A DNA stretch of 64,000 nucleotides from Verrucomicrobiota bacterium (GTDB taxonomy: Bacteria; Verrucomicrobiota; Verrucomicrobiia; Opitutales; Opitutaceae): contig JAEZGX010000039.1 of the NCBI GenBank assembly GCA_023416735.1, forward strand, positions 62,001 to 126,000. The letters run 5' to 3'. The translations under genes and the position numbers were made by a program. Every line of letters begins with the position of its first letter. Within the stretch, counting starts at the first letter, position 1. Of the stretch, positions 18,601 to 27,444 are shown one piece after another. The notes below the pieces were generated by a model, which worked only from the letters and a program-made list of their open reading frames with translations, did not search any database and was not told where the DNA came from.

Positions 18601-21250
18601 CGGTGAAGGTGGGGTTGGGTTGTCCATACAGGCGCGTGAAGCTGTCGGCGGTGATGACAATGAGACCGGCTTGGGTGATGGTAAAAGCGGTGGCATTCGC
18701 GCCGGCCTGCACGAAGACGTAGTTGCCGTGAAGTGCGCTCAACCCGGAGCCGTTGAGGGCATAGGTGCCGGCGGGGCTCGAGTCGGTGGCGGTGGTGCTG
18801 AAGGCGAGCGTGCCGGTGGTCGCGGTGTCGAGCGTGTCGCCGTTGACGAAGCCAGTGACGGTGCCGCTGAAGAGCGGATCGGATGCGACGATTGTTCGTG
18901 TCGCGGGCGTGGCGACGTAGGTGAGAGTAGCCGGGTCGATCGTGAGCGTGCCGTTGACATAGGCGATGTCATGATAATCCGCCGTAGCTCCCGAGCCGAC
19001 GATGGTATAGGTCCCCACATTCGTCGCGCTGCCTTCCTGAATCGTGAAAGTCGGCAGCACGATCAGGTCGGTGTCGCTTCCTCCTGTATAGGTGGCGGTG
19101 AAGGTCGGCGTCGCGGCGCCGTAGGTTTTGCTTTTGTCGTCGGCGGCGATCGTGAGCAGGCCGTCCAAGCGATAGAGAACCTTCGAGAGGTCATCCCTCG
19201 GATCGTCGGGAAACGACACCCCACTGACGCGTTGGAAATTGCTGAGGCCTCCGAGATCGAAGTCCGATCCGTCAGCGGTCGTGGAGGTGTAAAGCAGCTT
19301 GCGGCCGGTTCCGGCGAAGAGGTCGGGGCCGACTTCGTTGACGAGCACGCCGCCGGTCGAGGCGAGTTTCGTGGTGCCAGAAGCCGTGATCACGCTGACA
19401 TCGGTGGCGTCGTTGCGCATCGTCAGATCGCCGGCGGAGGAGAACGTGACGTCGTTCGCGCCGCCGATCATCGCGGAGACCGTCATCCCGGTGCCGCTGT
19501 GCACGGCGACGTTACCGGTGAAAGCGATGGCTTGGGGATCGGCCAAATCCGTGTTGAGGATGAATTTGCCGATGGCGTTGGCTGGATTTGTCGCGCTGAA
19601 GGAAGTCGCCGTCGAAAAGCCGTTGTAGGTCAGACTCTCGGTCGAGACGACGCCGTTGAAAGTGGTGATGGGAAAGCTCCCGACGCGGATGTTGGGCGCG
19701 GCGATCGTGGCGCCCGCTGCGGTGGTGAGACTGGTGACCGTGCCGCCAAAACTGGGTGAAAAAGTCAGCGCGCCGTCCGTGACGTTGGCGAGAGAGACGG
19801 TCGCGTTGATCGCGATCGTGCTCGCTGAAAAACTCAGTCCCGCGCCCTCCAGGCCGCCGCTGGCCACCACCACGGGCGCATTCACCGTGATGGTGTCGGT
19901 CGCGCTCAGCCAGACGCTATTGTTCGCCAGCAAGGCAACGAGATTGTCAGCGCCGAACTCGTGGTCCTCTCCCGCGTTGGCGTGTTCGTCCCATGTGACG
20001 ACGGGCGGGGAGATATTGATTCCGGAAGGGAGGTCCGTGGAGCCGGCGACGATCGTGATGTTGTCCGGGTCGAGCAGCAAAGTGCCGCGCTGGCCCGCGG
20101 GTGCGGAAAGGTCAGACGTGCCGGCGAACGCCAGGCGACGCTTGCCGGAGACTTCGGCGAAACCGCCATCGCCACCCGTCGCGCCGCCGCGCGCGGACAG
20201 GGCACCCGCATAATGCGTGGTATTATCCGCCCACACAATCACCCGCCCGCCATCGGCGGAGGCCGCTGTCGCGCTGGCGTCGAGCGAGGCTGAGGCGGTG
20301 ATCTGGGTGTTGGCGGCGTTCGCGATCGCCGCATTTTTCCCCTGATAATCACCGCCGATAAGAATTTCGCCGCCGGAACCGTTGGCGTTGTGCGCGATTG
20401 CGGTCCCTGAAACCGCGACATTCCCGCCTGCGGACGTGAGGAGAATGCGACCGTCGGGCTGGCGTTCGAGGCCTGTGGCCTTGATCACGCCGGAGTGGTT
20501 GACCGCAAGATCGTAGAGACTGCCGCCGGCGGCTTCGAGTTGCGCCTGCGCGGCGGCGATGACGCCGGAATTATCCACGCCGGTGTTCGCGGCGGTTTCG
20601 CCCGGCGCGCGGGTTAAGTTCGTTTTGATGACGAAGGCGGGCGCGTCGGGAGAAGCGAGAAAGACCTCCGTGCCGGCGCCGAGACCGGCGGTGCCATTTG
20701 GCGCGGAGATGTCGCCGGCGTTTTTCACGGTCTGCGCGAGCAGCAGGACGTTGCCCTCGCGAGCGGTGATCTTGCCGAGATTGACGACGCCGGCGGTGGA
20801 ATCGCCCGTGAGTGTCAGCGCGCCGCCTTTCAAAAAATCCGCGTCCCCGACATCGAGCGTCGAAGCGAGGAACGCCGCCGTGTCGATCGTCGCGCCCGCG
20901 CCGACGAGGATGCCGTTGCGATTGATGAGAAAGAGTTTCCCGTCGGCCTTGAGCGTGCCGAGCAACTGCGAGGGATCGCTGCCGATCACGCGCGCGAGCA
21001 TGGCGGCGTCCGCTCCGTTTTGCTGGAGGTGCAAGTGCTCGCCGGCACCGATGCCGAACGACTGCCAGTTGACGATCGCGTGGGTCGACCCCTGCTGCAG
21101 GGTCATCGTGTTCCCAGTTTGGGTAATCGCGACGTTGCCCGCGGCGACTTGGCTGCCCGCGGGCAGCGCATGAACGGAAAGCGGCACGGCAGGGAGCGCG
21201 ACCGCGCAGAACGAGAGAGCCAGGCGCCGGGCGCCGGAACGGCTATGCAT
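15695..21250 (-). CDS. Giant TpsA exoprotein: filamentous-haemagglutinin N-domain plus MBG/YDG-type repeats
   Basis: Secreted two-partner cargo of 1851 residues, probably a surface adhesin. The start chosen (21250) gives a normal signal peptide (ALSFCAVALPAVPLSVHA); the open frame upstream to 21388 is not convincing. The TPS secretion domain covers about residues 28-300, with SFGIGAGEHLHLQQ and the NPNGI-like LINRNGILVG. From about residue 700 to 1500 there are about ten MBG/YDG-type repeats recognisable by R-x-YG-x-x-x-P-x-F and GTVTGFVNGDTL. The C-terminal 250 residues lack repeats and are partly helical, with no obvious anchor or toxin domain. A cell-surface role is inferred from the family. 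Confidence 0.9.
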   Translation of the reverse strand: MHSRSGARRLALSFCAVALPAVPLSVHALPAGSQVAAGNVAITQTGNTMTLQQGSTHAIVNWQSFGIGAGEHLHLQQNGADAAMLARVIGSDPSQLLGTLKADGKLFLINRNGILVGAGATIDTAAFLASTLDVGDADFLKGGALTLTGDSTAGVVNLGKITAREGNVLLLAQTVKNAGDISAPNGTAGLGAGTEVFLASPDAPAFVIKTNLTRAPGETAANTGVDNSGVIAAAQAQLEAAGGSLYDLAVNHSGVIKATGLERQPDGRILLTSAGGNVAVSGTAIAHNANGSGGEILIGGDYQGKNAAIANAANTQITASASLDASATAASADGGRVIVWADNTTHYAGALSARGGATGGDGGFAEVSGKRRLAFAGTSDLSAPAGQRGTLLLDPDNITIVAGSTDLPSGINISPPVVTWDEHANAGEDHEFGADNLVALLANNSVWLSATDTITVNAPVVVASGGLEGAGLSFSASTIAINATVSLANVTDGALTFSPSFGGTVTSLTTAAGATIAAPNIRVGSFPITTFNGVVSTESLTYNGFSTATSFSATNPANAIGKFILNTDLADPQAIAFTGNVAVHSGTGMTVSAMIGGANDVTFSSAGDLTMRNDATDVSVITASGTTKLASTGGVLVNEVGPDLFAGTGRKLLYTSTTADGSDFDLGGLSNFQRVSGVSFPDDPRDDLSKVLYRLDGLLTIAADDKSKTYGAATPTFTATYTGGSDTDLIVLPTFTIQEGSATNVGTYTIVGSGATADYHDIAYVNGTLTIDPATLTYVATPATRTIVASDPLFSGTVTGFVNGDTLDTATTGTLAFSTTATDSSPAGTYALNGSGLSALHGNYVFVQAGANATAFTITQAGLIVITADSFTRLYGQPNPTFTASYSGGTASDLTILPQFSITGGPAINVGTYEIVPFGADSNTHSLSYVNGTLTIDPAILTYVAAPATRTMVGSNPLFSGTVTGFVNGDTLDTATTGTLAFATNATDSSPAGTYALNGSGLNALHGNYVFVQAASNANAFSITSAPQLIIRANDFTRLYGAPLPEFTASYSGGTAANLTALPTFSIQGGSAVNVGTYVIVPSGAASNTHALSYVNGIFTITPATLTYIAHPTSRVYGDANPAFSGTVTGFVNGDTLQTATPGALAFTSPATPASNAGTHAINGGGLTANFGNYIFEDAFANLSALTIERAPLTAVFANATRTYGAANPDFTPTFTGFRNGDTPAMLTGYAWGTTATATSSVGNYEIGASGASGVPNYAITTIPATLTITPATLTYVADPASRFYGVTNPLFSGTVTGFVNGETLATATTGTLTWNSPATTTSNVGAYAINGSGLTANHGNYVFSHAAANATAFTVNRAPLTLEGFNLTAVYGSPIPALGYSLIGPNGTPEAAELTGLNISLGEAFLTGTPAGTYSFDVTVSGAAQNYEITHTIPGQLTIAPAPLTLRGEHVTTYYGDPVPTLGFSVSGLVGADTAAVLSGVRLGREFSVTTAPGNYEIGFINTGSAQNYVVTEVVNGSVTIARRPLTITADDLTTVTGGIPPLTSTLTGSTVPGGPPFQIGYSVYRRTVENGLPILTPIGLSQNTPSGEYVIRPVIEFDQATSGHPLAVYDISLVDGTLTLHPSHLNFTQLVANTDAHTGDLVIGGNFHLSGYNLHLSPTNTLSVVMGGNLANALKDGWALLGSSAQTDLNTFMFDADANRPGARDKVAKTLSEAFIRLLDRNMALPPGMAKLLPAIIDELNAPKLKQAAEIVARYKSQSSDPSTADVTSIIAAGYGGTELMKAGDALVQEIAALRILPRDATPEQFLQAYALPKLETHATLETRFEISDQMTAAIRNMVQRVYNGDPSL
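16880..19140 (-). repeat. Tandem MBG-type repeats inside tpsA, near-identical at DNA level in places
   Basis: Segments encoding GTVTGFVNGDTLDTATTG recur around 17330, 17850, 18340 and 18840, and the segments encoding YALNGSG and HGNYVFVQ recur beside them. The copies around 18180-18420 and 18690-18900 are almost identical as nucleotides, which indicates recent duplication or gene conversion. Such arrays are prone to changes in copy number. Confidence 0.8.
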
Positions 21251-21390
21251 GGGAGTTGGCTGGAAGGGAGGAATGTTGACCGCGTGAACGGCGCACTCGC
21301 GTGGACGAATGCTGCGGAAGCGTGCGTCGTGGCTGACCAAGACCGCTCCCGCTTTCCGGAGAATATCGTAATCTCCAGCCTTTAGCATTT

Positions 21391-21404
21391 CCCCTAAATA
21401 GGGG
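21391..21404. promoter_or_regulatory. Perfect palindrome CCCCTAAATAGGGG upstream of tpsA
   Basis: CCCCTA and TAGGGG flank AA in the 169-bp gap between the LuxR-type gene and tpsA, 141 bp before the tpsA ATG. It is AT-centred, unlike the GC-rich surroundings, and is followed in the tpsA direction by the AT-rich ATTACGATATTC, which could hold a -10 element. A symmetric site next to a LuxR-type regulator is a plausible operator. This is inference. Confidence 0.4.
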
Positions 21405-21419
21405 ATGCCGCGCCGTCGT

Positions 21420-22262
21420 TTAGCGGCCGTTGAGCCAGACGGCCATCAACGAAGCACGGCTCGCGACTCCGAATCGCCGGAATACTTCCCGCACATGCGT
21501 GTGCGTCGTGTGAAAACTCTGATCGAGCTTATGCGCCATTCCTTTTTCGGAAGCATCCGTGAGGAGCAGCGCGAGGACCTTGCGCTGCATGGGCGAAAGG
21601 GGATTGCGTGCGATCAACAGCCCGTGACTGAGCAGCGCCTGTCGGTGAAACCACGCGACTCCGCGGAGCGCATATGCGGCGAATTCGAGCTGGCGGCGCG
21701 TGAAGGGCCGATGCGGGCGTTTGCGGTCGAAAACGAAGTGCGACTCGGTGTCGACGTTCACGGGGAACGAAATCCAAATGCGATCCGTGATGCCGATGCT
21801 TTTGTAGAAGATGCGATAATGAGCGGTGCGTCGAAATGCCTTCATGTCGACGAGGCGTCGCATCTCGATCGCGCGAAACTGGCCCGCTGCTTTCGCCACG
21901 GCGATCGTCGTCATCGCCGTCTGCGGCGTGTCCTGTTCTTTGATCCCGGCCACGGAGAGCGCGAGACCGGACGGCGTCGGATGCAGGAGTTTGACGGCGC
22001 GTGCGCGCCAGCCGTGCTGAGGATCCTGCATCGCGGCCGCGCCGTGGCGCATGCGCACGGCGCCCACCCAGAAGGCGTCGTCCGCTCCGATCGCTTCCGC
22101 GATGGACTCGATCAAGAAAGCGAGCGCCGCATCGGACTCGGATGCCTGAAACTGCGCCAGCTTATCCCAGATCTGAAGGGCCGATTGCCGGTCGCGATCC
22201 TGCAACATCGGTTGCATGCGGTCGCCGCCCCCTCGGGGGGCCTCGTCGAGAGGCCGCTTCAT
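21420..22262 (-). CDS. LuxR/NarL-type HTH transcriptional regulator
   Basis: This 280-residue protein has an N-terminal region of about 200 residues without a recognisable receiver domain. It ends in a LuxR-type helix-turn-helix: NPLSPMQRKVLALLLTDAS, then KLDQSFHTTHTHVREVFRRFGVASRASLMAVWL, which carries the recognition helix with T-x-x-HV. It lies directly upstream of tpsA-tpsB on the same strand, so control of that secretion system is the simplest role. The first ATG overlaps the upstream gene's stop as ATGA and has GAAGG before it; Met16 (22217) is an alternative start. The signal sensed is unknown. Confidence 0.8.
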   Translation of the reverse strand: MKRPLDEAPRGGGDRMQPMLQDRDRQSALQIWDKLAQFQASESDAALAFLIESIAEAIGADDAFWVGAVRMRHGAAAMQDPQHGWRARAVKLLHPTPSGLALSVAGIKEQDTPQTAMTTIAVAKAAGQFRAIEMRRLVDMKAFRRTAHYRIFYKSIGITDRIWISFPVNVDTESHFVFDRKRPHRPFTRRQLEFAAYALRGVAWFHRQALLSHGLLIARNPLSPMQRKVLALLLTDASEKGMAHKLDQSFHTTHTHVREVFRRFGVASRASLMAVWLNGR

Positions 22263-25200
22263 TGGCCCTTCAAATAGGCGACGACATCCGCGACGTCCTG
22301 TTCGCTCATTCCGAGCTGTTGCGCGTTCAGCATCAGCGAGCGTCCCATCATCCGGCGCTGCTTCACGCGATCCTGCGGAATCATCTGCGTGAATCCACCC
22401 GTCGATTGCACGATCAGCGGGTCGCCGCCGGAGTGAACCAGGCCGTGCACTTTCTCACCGTTCTTCAACTCGACCTCGCTGCCCGCGTAGCCGTGCGCGA
22501 TGTCCACGGACGGTTGCAGAATCGCGCGCACGACCACCTCGGTTGGTTGCCGCTGCGCAAAACCCGTGAGCGCCGGACCGTGTTCCACCCCCGCGTCGCC
22601 GATCCGGTGGCACAACAAGCACGCTTGCGCGAGCGTCGCGCCGCGCGTCGCGTCGCCTTTGAGCGACAACACCGCTTCCACGCTGGCCGCCGCTTCCGCG
22701 GCGCGATCGGGCTCTGGCACGGTGATCGCACTGATTTCGACGGTGTCGGGATCATACAGTTTCCGTCGCTTCAATTCCTCCGCGAGGCCGTGCTCCTGCC
22801 AGCGAGTATCCTTGTAGTTCATCAGCCACCACGTTGCGTGCTGTCGCACGCGTCCATCCGCCTGTTCGGCGATGTCCACCAGTGCCAGCGCCGCTTCGCG
22901 CGTGGGCACAAACGCGATCGCCGTCACGGCCGCAAGCCGGTCCATTTCGCTCAGTTCCTTCGCTTTCGCTCTCGTGGTGAAGTCGCCGACGGCCGCTGCG
23001 GGCGTCAACCGCCACGCCAGGCCCGCGCGCGCCGCGCTCCATTTCAGCGGTTCGTTCTCGCTCATTTCTGCAGCGAGGGCGGCGTAAACGTCTGCTTCCT
23101 TGCCCGTGCAGCCCGTGCCCCACGCTTCGAGATACGCGCGATCCTTCCCGTCGTAGCCGAGGGCCACGGCCAGCAACACATCCTTTGCTTCCGCGAAACT
23201 CATGTTGCGCATCGCCAGGGCTGCTTCGCGCCGCACGGCGGGGGACGCGTCGGTAGCGAGCGTTCGCGCGTGCTCCAGCACGCGGTGCTCGACTCGGCGC
23301 AGCGCGCGAAACGCCGCGATCCGCATCATCGGATCCTCTGCTTTCAACTGCGCTTCGACCTTCGCCACGCCTTCCTGGCCGAGCTGCGCCAGCAACCACA
23401 CGGCGCGGGCACGGAAATACGGATTCTCTTCCTCCAGCAACTTCGCCACCGCCGAAATCACTGACGCACCCTGCGCCTTTAATTTCATGAAACCGAGCGC
23501 GCGCACATTTACAGCCGGGCTCTTCAAGGCAGCGATTTGTCCCTCGGTCGTCGTCAGATCCAGTTTCGGCGCGACGCCTTTGAATCCTTTCGGCGCGATG
23601 CGGTAGATCGTTCCACGCACCTCGTCATCGAGGTCCTGGTGCCCACCGACGCGCGGATCGAACCAGTCCGCGACATAGATCGCGCCGTCGGGACCGACCG
23701 CGACATCCGCGGGGCGGAAAAGCGTTTTCAACTCGCGCGTGATGGAGCGATGTCCGCCTTTGAAATCCACGCCCGCGAACTCCTCTTCGACGTTCGTCGT
23801 CATGAACGCGAAACGTTCCAGCGCATAGCCCGCGCCGTCCGCTTTCGGGAAATATCCATACAAGGTATTCCGCGCCGATTCCGCGCTGATCAAGAGCCCG
23901 CGCCATTCCTTCCCCAATTCGTCGCCTTCGACGAACGCGATGCCCGTCGGCGCACCGCCGCCGTAAACATCGCCCGCGGGGATCACGCCAGGATCTTCCT
24001 GGCGCCATTCGGCCACGGGCGTGGTCTGGCCCGGACGCCGATCGGCATGCCACGTGCGCTGGCCGTCGCGCGACGAAAAGCCCGTGAATCCATACTCCAT
24101 CAGCCAGGTCGTGCGACACGCGGGCGGATCGTCGTTGTCGTTCTGATACACGTCGCCGAATGACGTGATGGTTTGCTCGTAGCTGTTGCGGAAACCGTGC
24201 CCTATGATCTCGGCGTTCGTCCCATCCGGTTGCATCCGGACCGCGAAGCCGCCGGTGTAAACATGTCCGTCGTCGCTCACGGCGCCGGCGATGTCTTCCG
24301 TGCGCCAGCTGAAGAGCGGCGTGGCGCCGTCCGCGAGTGGATTATACTGACTGCCGATACGAAACGTTTTTCCCGAGCGATCCGTGAAAAACGCGCCGGC
24401 GTTGCCTTGATTGAAATACCACAGGCCATCCGGTCCGAACGTCACCGAGTGCAGCGAGTGATCGTGATTCCGCCCGTTGAAACCGGTCAGCAGGACCTCG
24501 CGCTTGTCCACGCGCGCGTCGAACTTTCCGTCGCGGTCGACGTCCGTATAGACGATCAGATCCGGCGCGTTCGAAACGATGATCTGGTTGTCGATCACCG
24601 ACACGCCGAGCGGCGCGATCAGTTCCGGTTCCTGCACAAAGGTCCACGCTTTGTCGGCGCGAACGTTCTTGTTCAAATCCGCGATCACCACGATGCGATC
24701 GCCTTTCGGTTCGCGATTCTGGTGGCGCCGATAGTTCACGCCTTCGGCGATCCAAATGCGGCCCTCGGCGTCGATATCCATGTTCGTCGGATTGCGCAGC
24801 ATCGGTGTGCGCGCCCACACGGTGACCTCCAAACCTTCCGGCACGCGGAACATGTCCGGCGGCACGATCGTCGGCAGCGGCTCGGCGGCGATGTCCGGCT
24901 TATCGTCGAGATTCGCCTTCATGTCCTCGTCGGTCACGCGCGACTCCACGCCATTGGCCGGAACCTCCACGCCCGCCAGCCACAGCGCTGCATTCAACAC
25001 GAGTTTCCGCTGATCGTCGTTCGCCCAGTTCGCGTGAAAGTGTCCGCCGGTAAATCCGAAACCCCGACCGCGCCCTTCCTGTTCGCTCGCCCAGACGACG
25101 TGCTGCAGATCTCCGCGCGCGACAGCCGCCCGCACGGCGGGATTGCCTTCATGCGGACCATCCGCGCGCTGCATCGTGCTCGCCGGCGGCACCGCGCTCA

Positions 25201-25798
25201 GCAGCGGCGTGATTCCGCGCATGCCTTCACGGAAACGCAGATTAAAATACCATTCGTCGCGGCTCATGAAGTTCCGCACGCCGCGCGTCACCGGATGCTC
25301 CGGCAGCGACTTGAAATCGGGCGTCCATGACGGGTTCACGGACCAGTCGACTTCGAACGCGCCGCCCATCCAATCGACGAACTCTTTCTGCCCTTTGTCT
25401 TTCGTCGGTTCGACCGCGTAGTGAATCAATCCGAGCCCTACGCCGCGCTTCACCAATCGATCGATCAACGCCAGCCGTTCGCCCTGCAGCAGCGGATGTC
25501 CCGGTCCGCCGTCGCTGTAGAGGATGATCGCATCCGCGTCTTCGAGCGCGGCGTTGTCGTCCACTTTTTCCCCGTTCTCCTGCTTCGTCGGCCAGTTTTC
25601 GGTGAACACCTTCACCTCTACGCCTGGGACGGTCGCGAGGCATTTTTGAAACAACATGCAGCCTGCGCGATGCTCGTGCGCGCCCGGCGCATGGCTCGCC
25701 GCGCCGGCGATAAAAACGATCTTTTTCGTTTCGGCAGTCGCGCCGAAAAGCGAAGTGACCAGGAGGAGCAGGGCGGCAGGGACGGTGAGCAGCTTCAT
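22259..25798 (-). CDS. PVC-type membrane-bound dehydrogenase: ThuA + beta-propeller + HEAT + cytochrome c
   Basis: This 1179-residue exported protein belongs to the large multidomain dehydrogenases typical of Verrucomicrobia and Planctomycetes. After a signal peptide (about 1-22) comes a ThuA-like domain to about residue 265 (IVFIAGAASHAPGAHEH, IILYSDGG, GLIHYAVEP). A soluble-sugar-dehydrogenase-like propeller follows at about 330-740 (PTNMDIDAEGRIWIAEG, DVAVGPDGAIYVADWFDPRVGGH), then HEAT-like helices at about 780-960, and a C-terminal mono-heme domain with ACLLCHRIGD. An oxidative role in carbohydrate or polyol use in the periplasm is inferred. It shares an ATGA overlap with the LuxR gene. 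Confidence 0.88.
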   Translation of the reverse strand: MKLLTVPAALLLLVTSLFGATAETKKIVFIAGAASHAPGAHEHRAGCMLFQKCLATVPGVEVKVFTENWPTKQENGEKVDDNAALEDADAIILYSDGGPGHPLLQGERLALIDRLVKRGVGLGLIHYAVEPTKDKGQKEFVDWMGGAFEVDWSVNPSWTPDFKSLPEHPVTRGVRNFMSRDEWYFNLRFREGMRGITPLLSAVPPASTMQRADGPHEGNPAVRAAVARGDLQHVVWASEQEGRGRGFGFTGGHFHANWANDDQRKLVLNAALWLAGVEVPANGVESRVTDEDMKANLDDKPDIAAEPLPTIVPPDMFRVPEGLEVTVWARTPMLRNPTNMDIDAEGRIWIAEGVNYRRHQNREPKGDRIVVIADLNKNVRADKAWTFVQEPELIAPLGVSVIDNQIIVSNAPDLIVYTDVDRDGKFDARVDKREVLLTGFNGRNHDHSLHSVTFGPDGLWYFNQGNAGAFFTDRSGKTFRIGSQYNPLADGATPLFSWRTEDIAGAVSDDGHVYTGGFAVRMQPDGTNAEIIGHGFRNSYEQTITSFGDVYQNDNDDPPACRTTWLMEYGFTGFSSRDGQRTWHADRRPGQTTPVAEWRQEDPGVIPAGDVYGGGAPTGIAFVEGDELGKEWRGLLISAESARNTLYGYFPKADGAGYALERFAFMTTNVEEEFAGVDFKGGHRSITRELKTLFRPADVAVGPDGAIYVADWFDPRVGGHQDLDDEVRGTIYRIAPKGFKGVAPKLDLTTTEGQIAALKSPAVNVRALGFMKLKAQGASVISAVAKLLEEENPYFRARAVWLLAQLGQEGVAKVEAQLKAEDPMMRIAAFRALRRVEHRVLEHARTLATDASPAVRREAALAMRNMSFAEAKDVLLAVALGYDGKDRAYLEAWGTGCTGKEADVYAALAAEMSENEPLKWSAARAGLAWRLTPAAAVGDFTTRAKAKELSEMDRLAAVTAIAFVPTREAALALVDIAEQADGRVRQHATWWLMNYKDTRWQEHGLAEELKRRKLYDPDTVEISAITVPEPDRAAEAAASVEAVLSLKGDATRGATLAQACLLCHRIGDAGVEHGPALTGFAQRQPTEVVVRAILQPSVDIAHGYAGSEVELKNGEKVHGLVHSGGDPLIVQSTGGFTQMIPQDRVKQRRMMGRSLMLNAQQLGMSEQDVADVVAYLKGQ

Positions 25799-25934
25799 CG
25801 ATTTGCGAAAAGTGTGGAAGAGCGCGGAGCCTCGTTCGGCTCAGGTGGGGGAACGCGAGACTAAGCTTTGCGTTCGCCATGCGGTCAAGGAACCAAGCCG
25901 TCGAACCGTTCAACGCGTCCGAATCACCATTCCC

Positions 25935-25964
25935 TTCTTGCCCCTTTCGCCCCTCTTTGCGGCC
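25935..25964. repeat. One-armed decamer-word array (GGCCGCAAAG type)
   Basis: On the minus strand three 10-bp words read GGCCGCAAAG, AGGGGCGAAA, GGGGCAAGAA, related to the element at 10610-10682. It lies in the 180-bp divergent gap between the dehydrogenase gene and the ThyX-like gene, 14 bp before the latter's ATG. Confidence 0.6.
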
Positions 25965-25978
25965 ATGCTGCCACGCGC

Positions 25979-27325
25979 ATGAGAATCACCGGACTTGCCC
26001 TCGTCCCACCGCCCACCGCCGCCGATCTTCCCAAAGTCACGCCCGAGCTGCTCGCGTCCGTGCTCGCGCGTTATTCGCGCAGCAACGAAGGCATCGGGCA
26101 GATTCTGTCCAAGGTCGACCTGGCCAATCCCGATGCCTCCATCGACCGCATCCTGAAGTTCGTAGACTACGGCCATGCGTCGATTGGCGGGCTTACCGGC
26201 GGACTGGCGATCGCGCTGGATGACGTTTCGATGTGGCTCGCGTATAAAATCTTTGAGATCGCGCAGATGGCCGACGGCCAGGAATCGAGCACGCGCTACA
26301 TCACGATGGCCGCGACGAATCTCCCGTCGGCGCAGGAGCTCGGCATCCCTGACGACCTCGCCGGTCGCTGGTGCGACGTGATGGCCGCTTCGTTCGCCGC
26401 CTATAATTGCGAATACGCGCGCCTCGATGCTGCCGCGCTCGCGAATCCGTCGCTCGTCCGTCTTCCACCGGACGCGAAGCCCGCGGTCGTCACGCGCCTT
26501 CGCAAGAACTACGCGCTCGATCGCGCGCGTTATTTCATCCCCTTTGCCACGCGCACGAATCTCGGACTCGTCCAATCCTCTCGCATGTGGGCGACGACGG
26601 TGAAGCACCTCGATTCGCTTCCACACCCCGAGGCTCGGGCAGCCGCGAAACTCATCCGCGACGAGTTGTTGAAACAGTCGCCGCGCCTCATGCGCCACAG
26701 TTTCGCGGAGAAATCCTATTCCGCCCAAGCCGAGCAGGAGCTCGCTACGAGCGTGAAGTTCGGACTCGAACAGCTCTCCTCCGCGCCGCTCGCCGATGAA
26801 TGCTGGGTTCACGTCGAGCGCGCCGCCCCGCCGTTTCTCCCGGAAACTCAATCCGTCGCCGAAGCGTTGCGGCATCGCGCGAATCGCTACGGTTATCAAG
26901 GCACCGCCACGCGCCGCATGCGCGTGACGTTTGCCTGGAACAACATGGCGCTGGCCGAACTGCGCGACCTTAACCGCCATCGCACCGGCCACCGCTACAC
27001 GCCGCTAATCCAGGTGGGTTTTTATCTTCCGGCGGAAATCGACCGCGCACCGCATGCGGCCCTGTTGCAATCGCAGCTCGAGCTCACGCGCGAACTCCTC
27101 CGCCGCGGCTCGCCGGCTTATGTTTATTCGCTGCTCCTCGGCGCGCAGACGCCGTTCGAGCACAGCACGCATGCCGACAAGTTCATCTACGAAGCCGAAC
27201 TTCGCACCGGCATGGGCGCACATTATCGCTACGCGGAACATCTCAGCGCGGCGCTGAAAGGATTTTTTCAACACGTTCCCGAGGCGCGCGATTGGGTCGT
27301 CGAAGGCACCGCCGAACCCGAGTAA
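25979..27325 (+). CDS. Two-domain ThyX-like protein (FAD-dependent thymidylate synthase family)
   Basis: The 448-residue protein is about twice the length of classical ThyX. Its N-terminal half has YGHASIGGLTGGLAIALDD followed by QMADGQESSTRYI, which resembles the ThyX H-x-S...QQSQRY stretch but lacks the RHR triad. Its C-terminal half has LRDLNRHRTGHRYTP, which does carry the RHR and HRY elements. This suggests duplication with the catalytic motif split between halves. Proteins of this kind are commonly annotated as FAD-dependent thymidylate synthase; whether it makes dTMP is uncertain. The ATG at 25979 is preferred over upstream non-ATG starts lying in the repeat. Confidence 0.75.
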   Translation: MRITGLALVPPPTAADLPKVTPELLASVLARYSRSNEGIGQILSKVDLANPDASIDRILKFVDYGHASIGGLTGGLAIALDDVSMWLAYKIFEIAQMADGQESSTRYITMAATNLPSAQELGIPDDLAGRWCDVMAASFAAYNCEYARLDAAALANPSLVRLPPDAKPAVVTRLRKNYALDRARYFIPFATRTNLGLVQSSRMWATTVKHLDSLPHPEARAAAKLIRDELLKQSPRLMRHSFAEKSYSAQAEQELATSVKFGLEQLSSAPLADECWVHVERAAPPFLPETQSVAEALRHRANRYGYQGTATRRMRVTFAWNNMALAELRDLNRHRTGHRYTPLIQVGFYLPAEIDRAPHAALLQSQLELTRELLRRGSPAYVYSLLLGAQTPFEHSTHADKFIYEAELRTGMGAHYRYAEHLSAALKGFFQHVPEARDWVVEGTAEPE

Positions 27326-27444
27326 GCCGGGCCGGAAGCGTCAGGTTTCGATCCGAAAACAATCCGAGAAGCTCGCACCCATTGCCAATGCGGCAGTTAA
27401 AGGTTGCCGCTGCCGACAGCGCCACTTTCGCTTCTGCGTCGCGC

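Noticed and set aside
16280..19759. Two long plus-strand frames (508 and 613 codons) opposite tpsA
   Set aside because: They arise from the repeated MBG coding units read backwards; products are Arg/Gly/Asp-rich repeats with no family resemblance.
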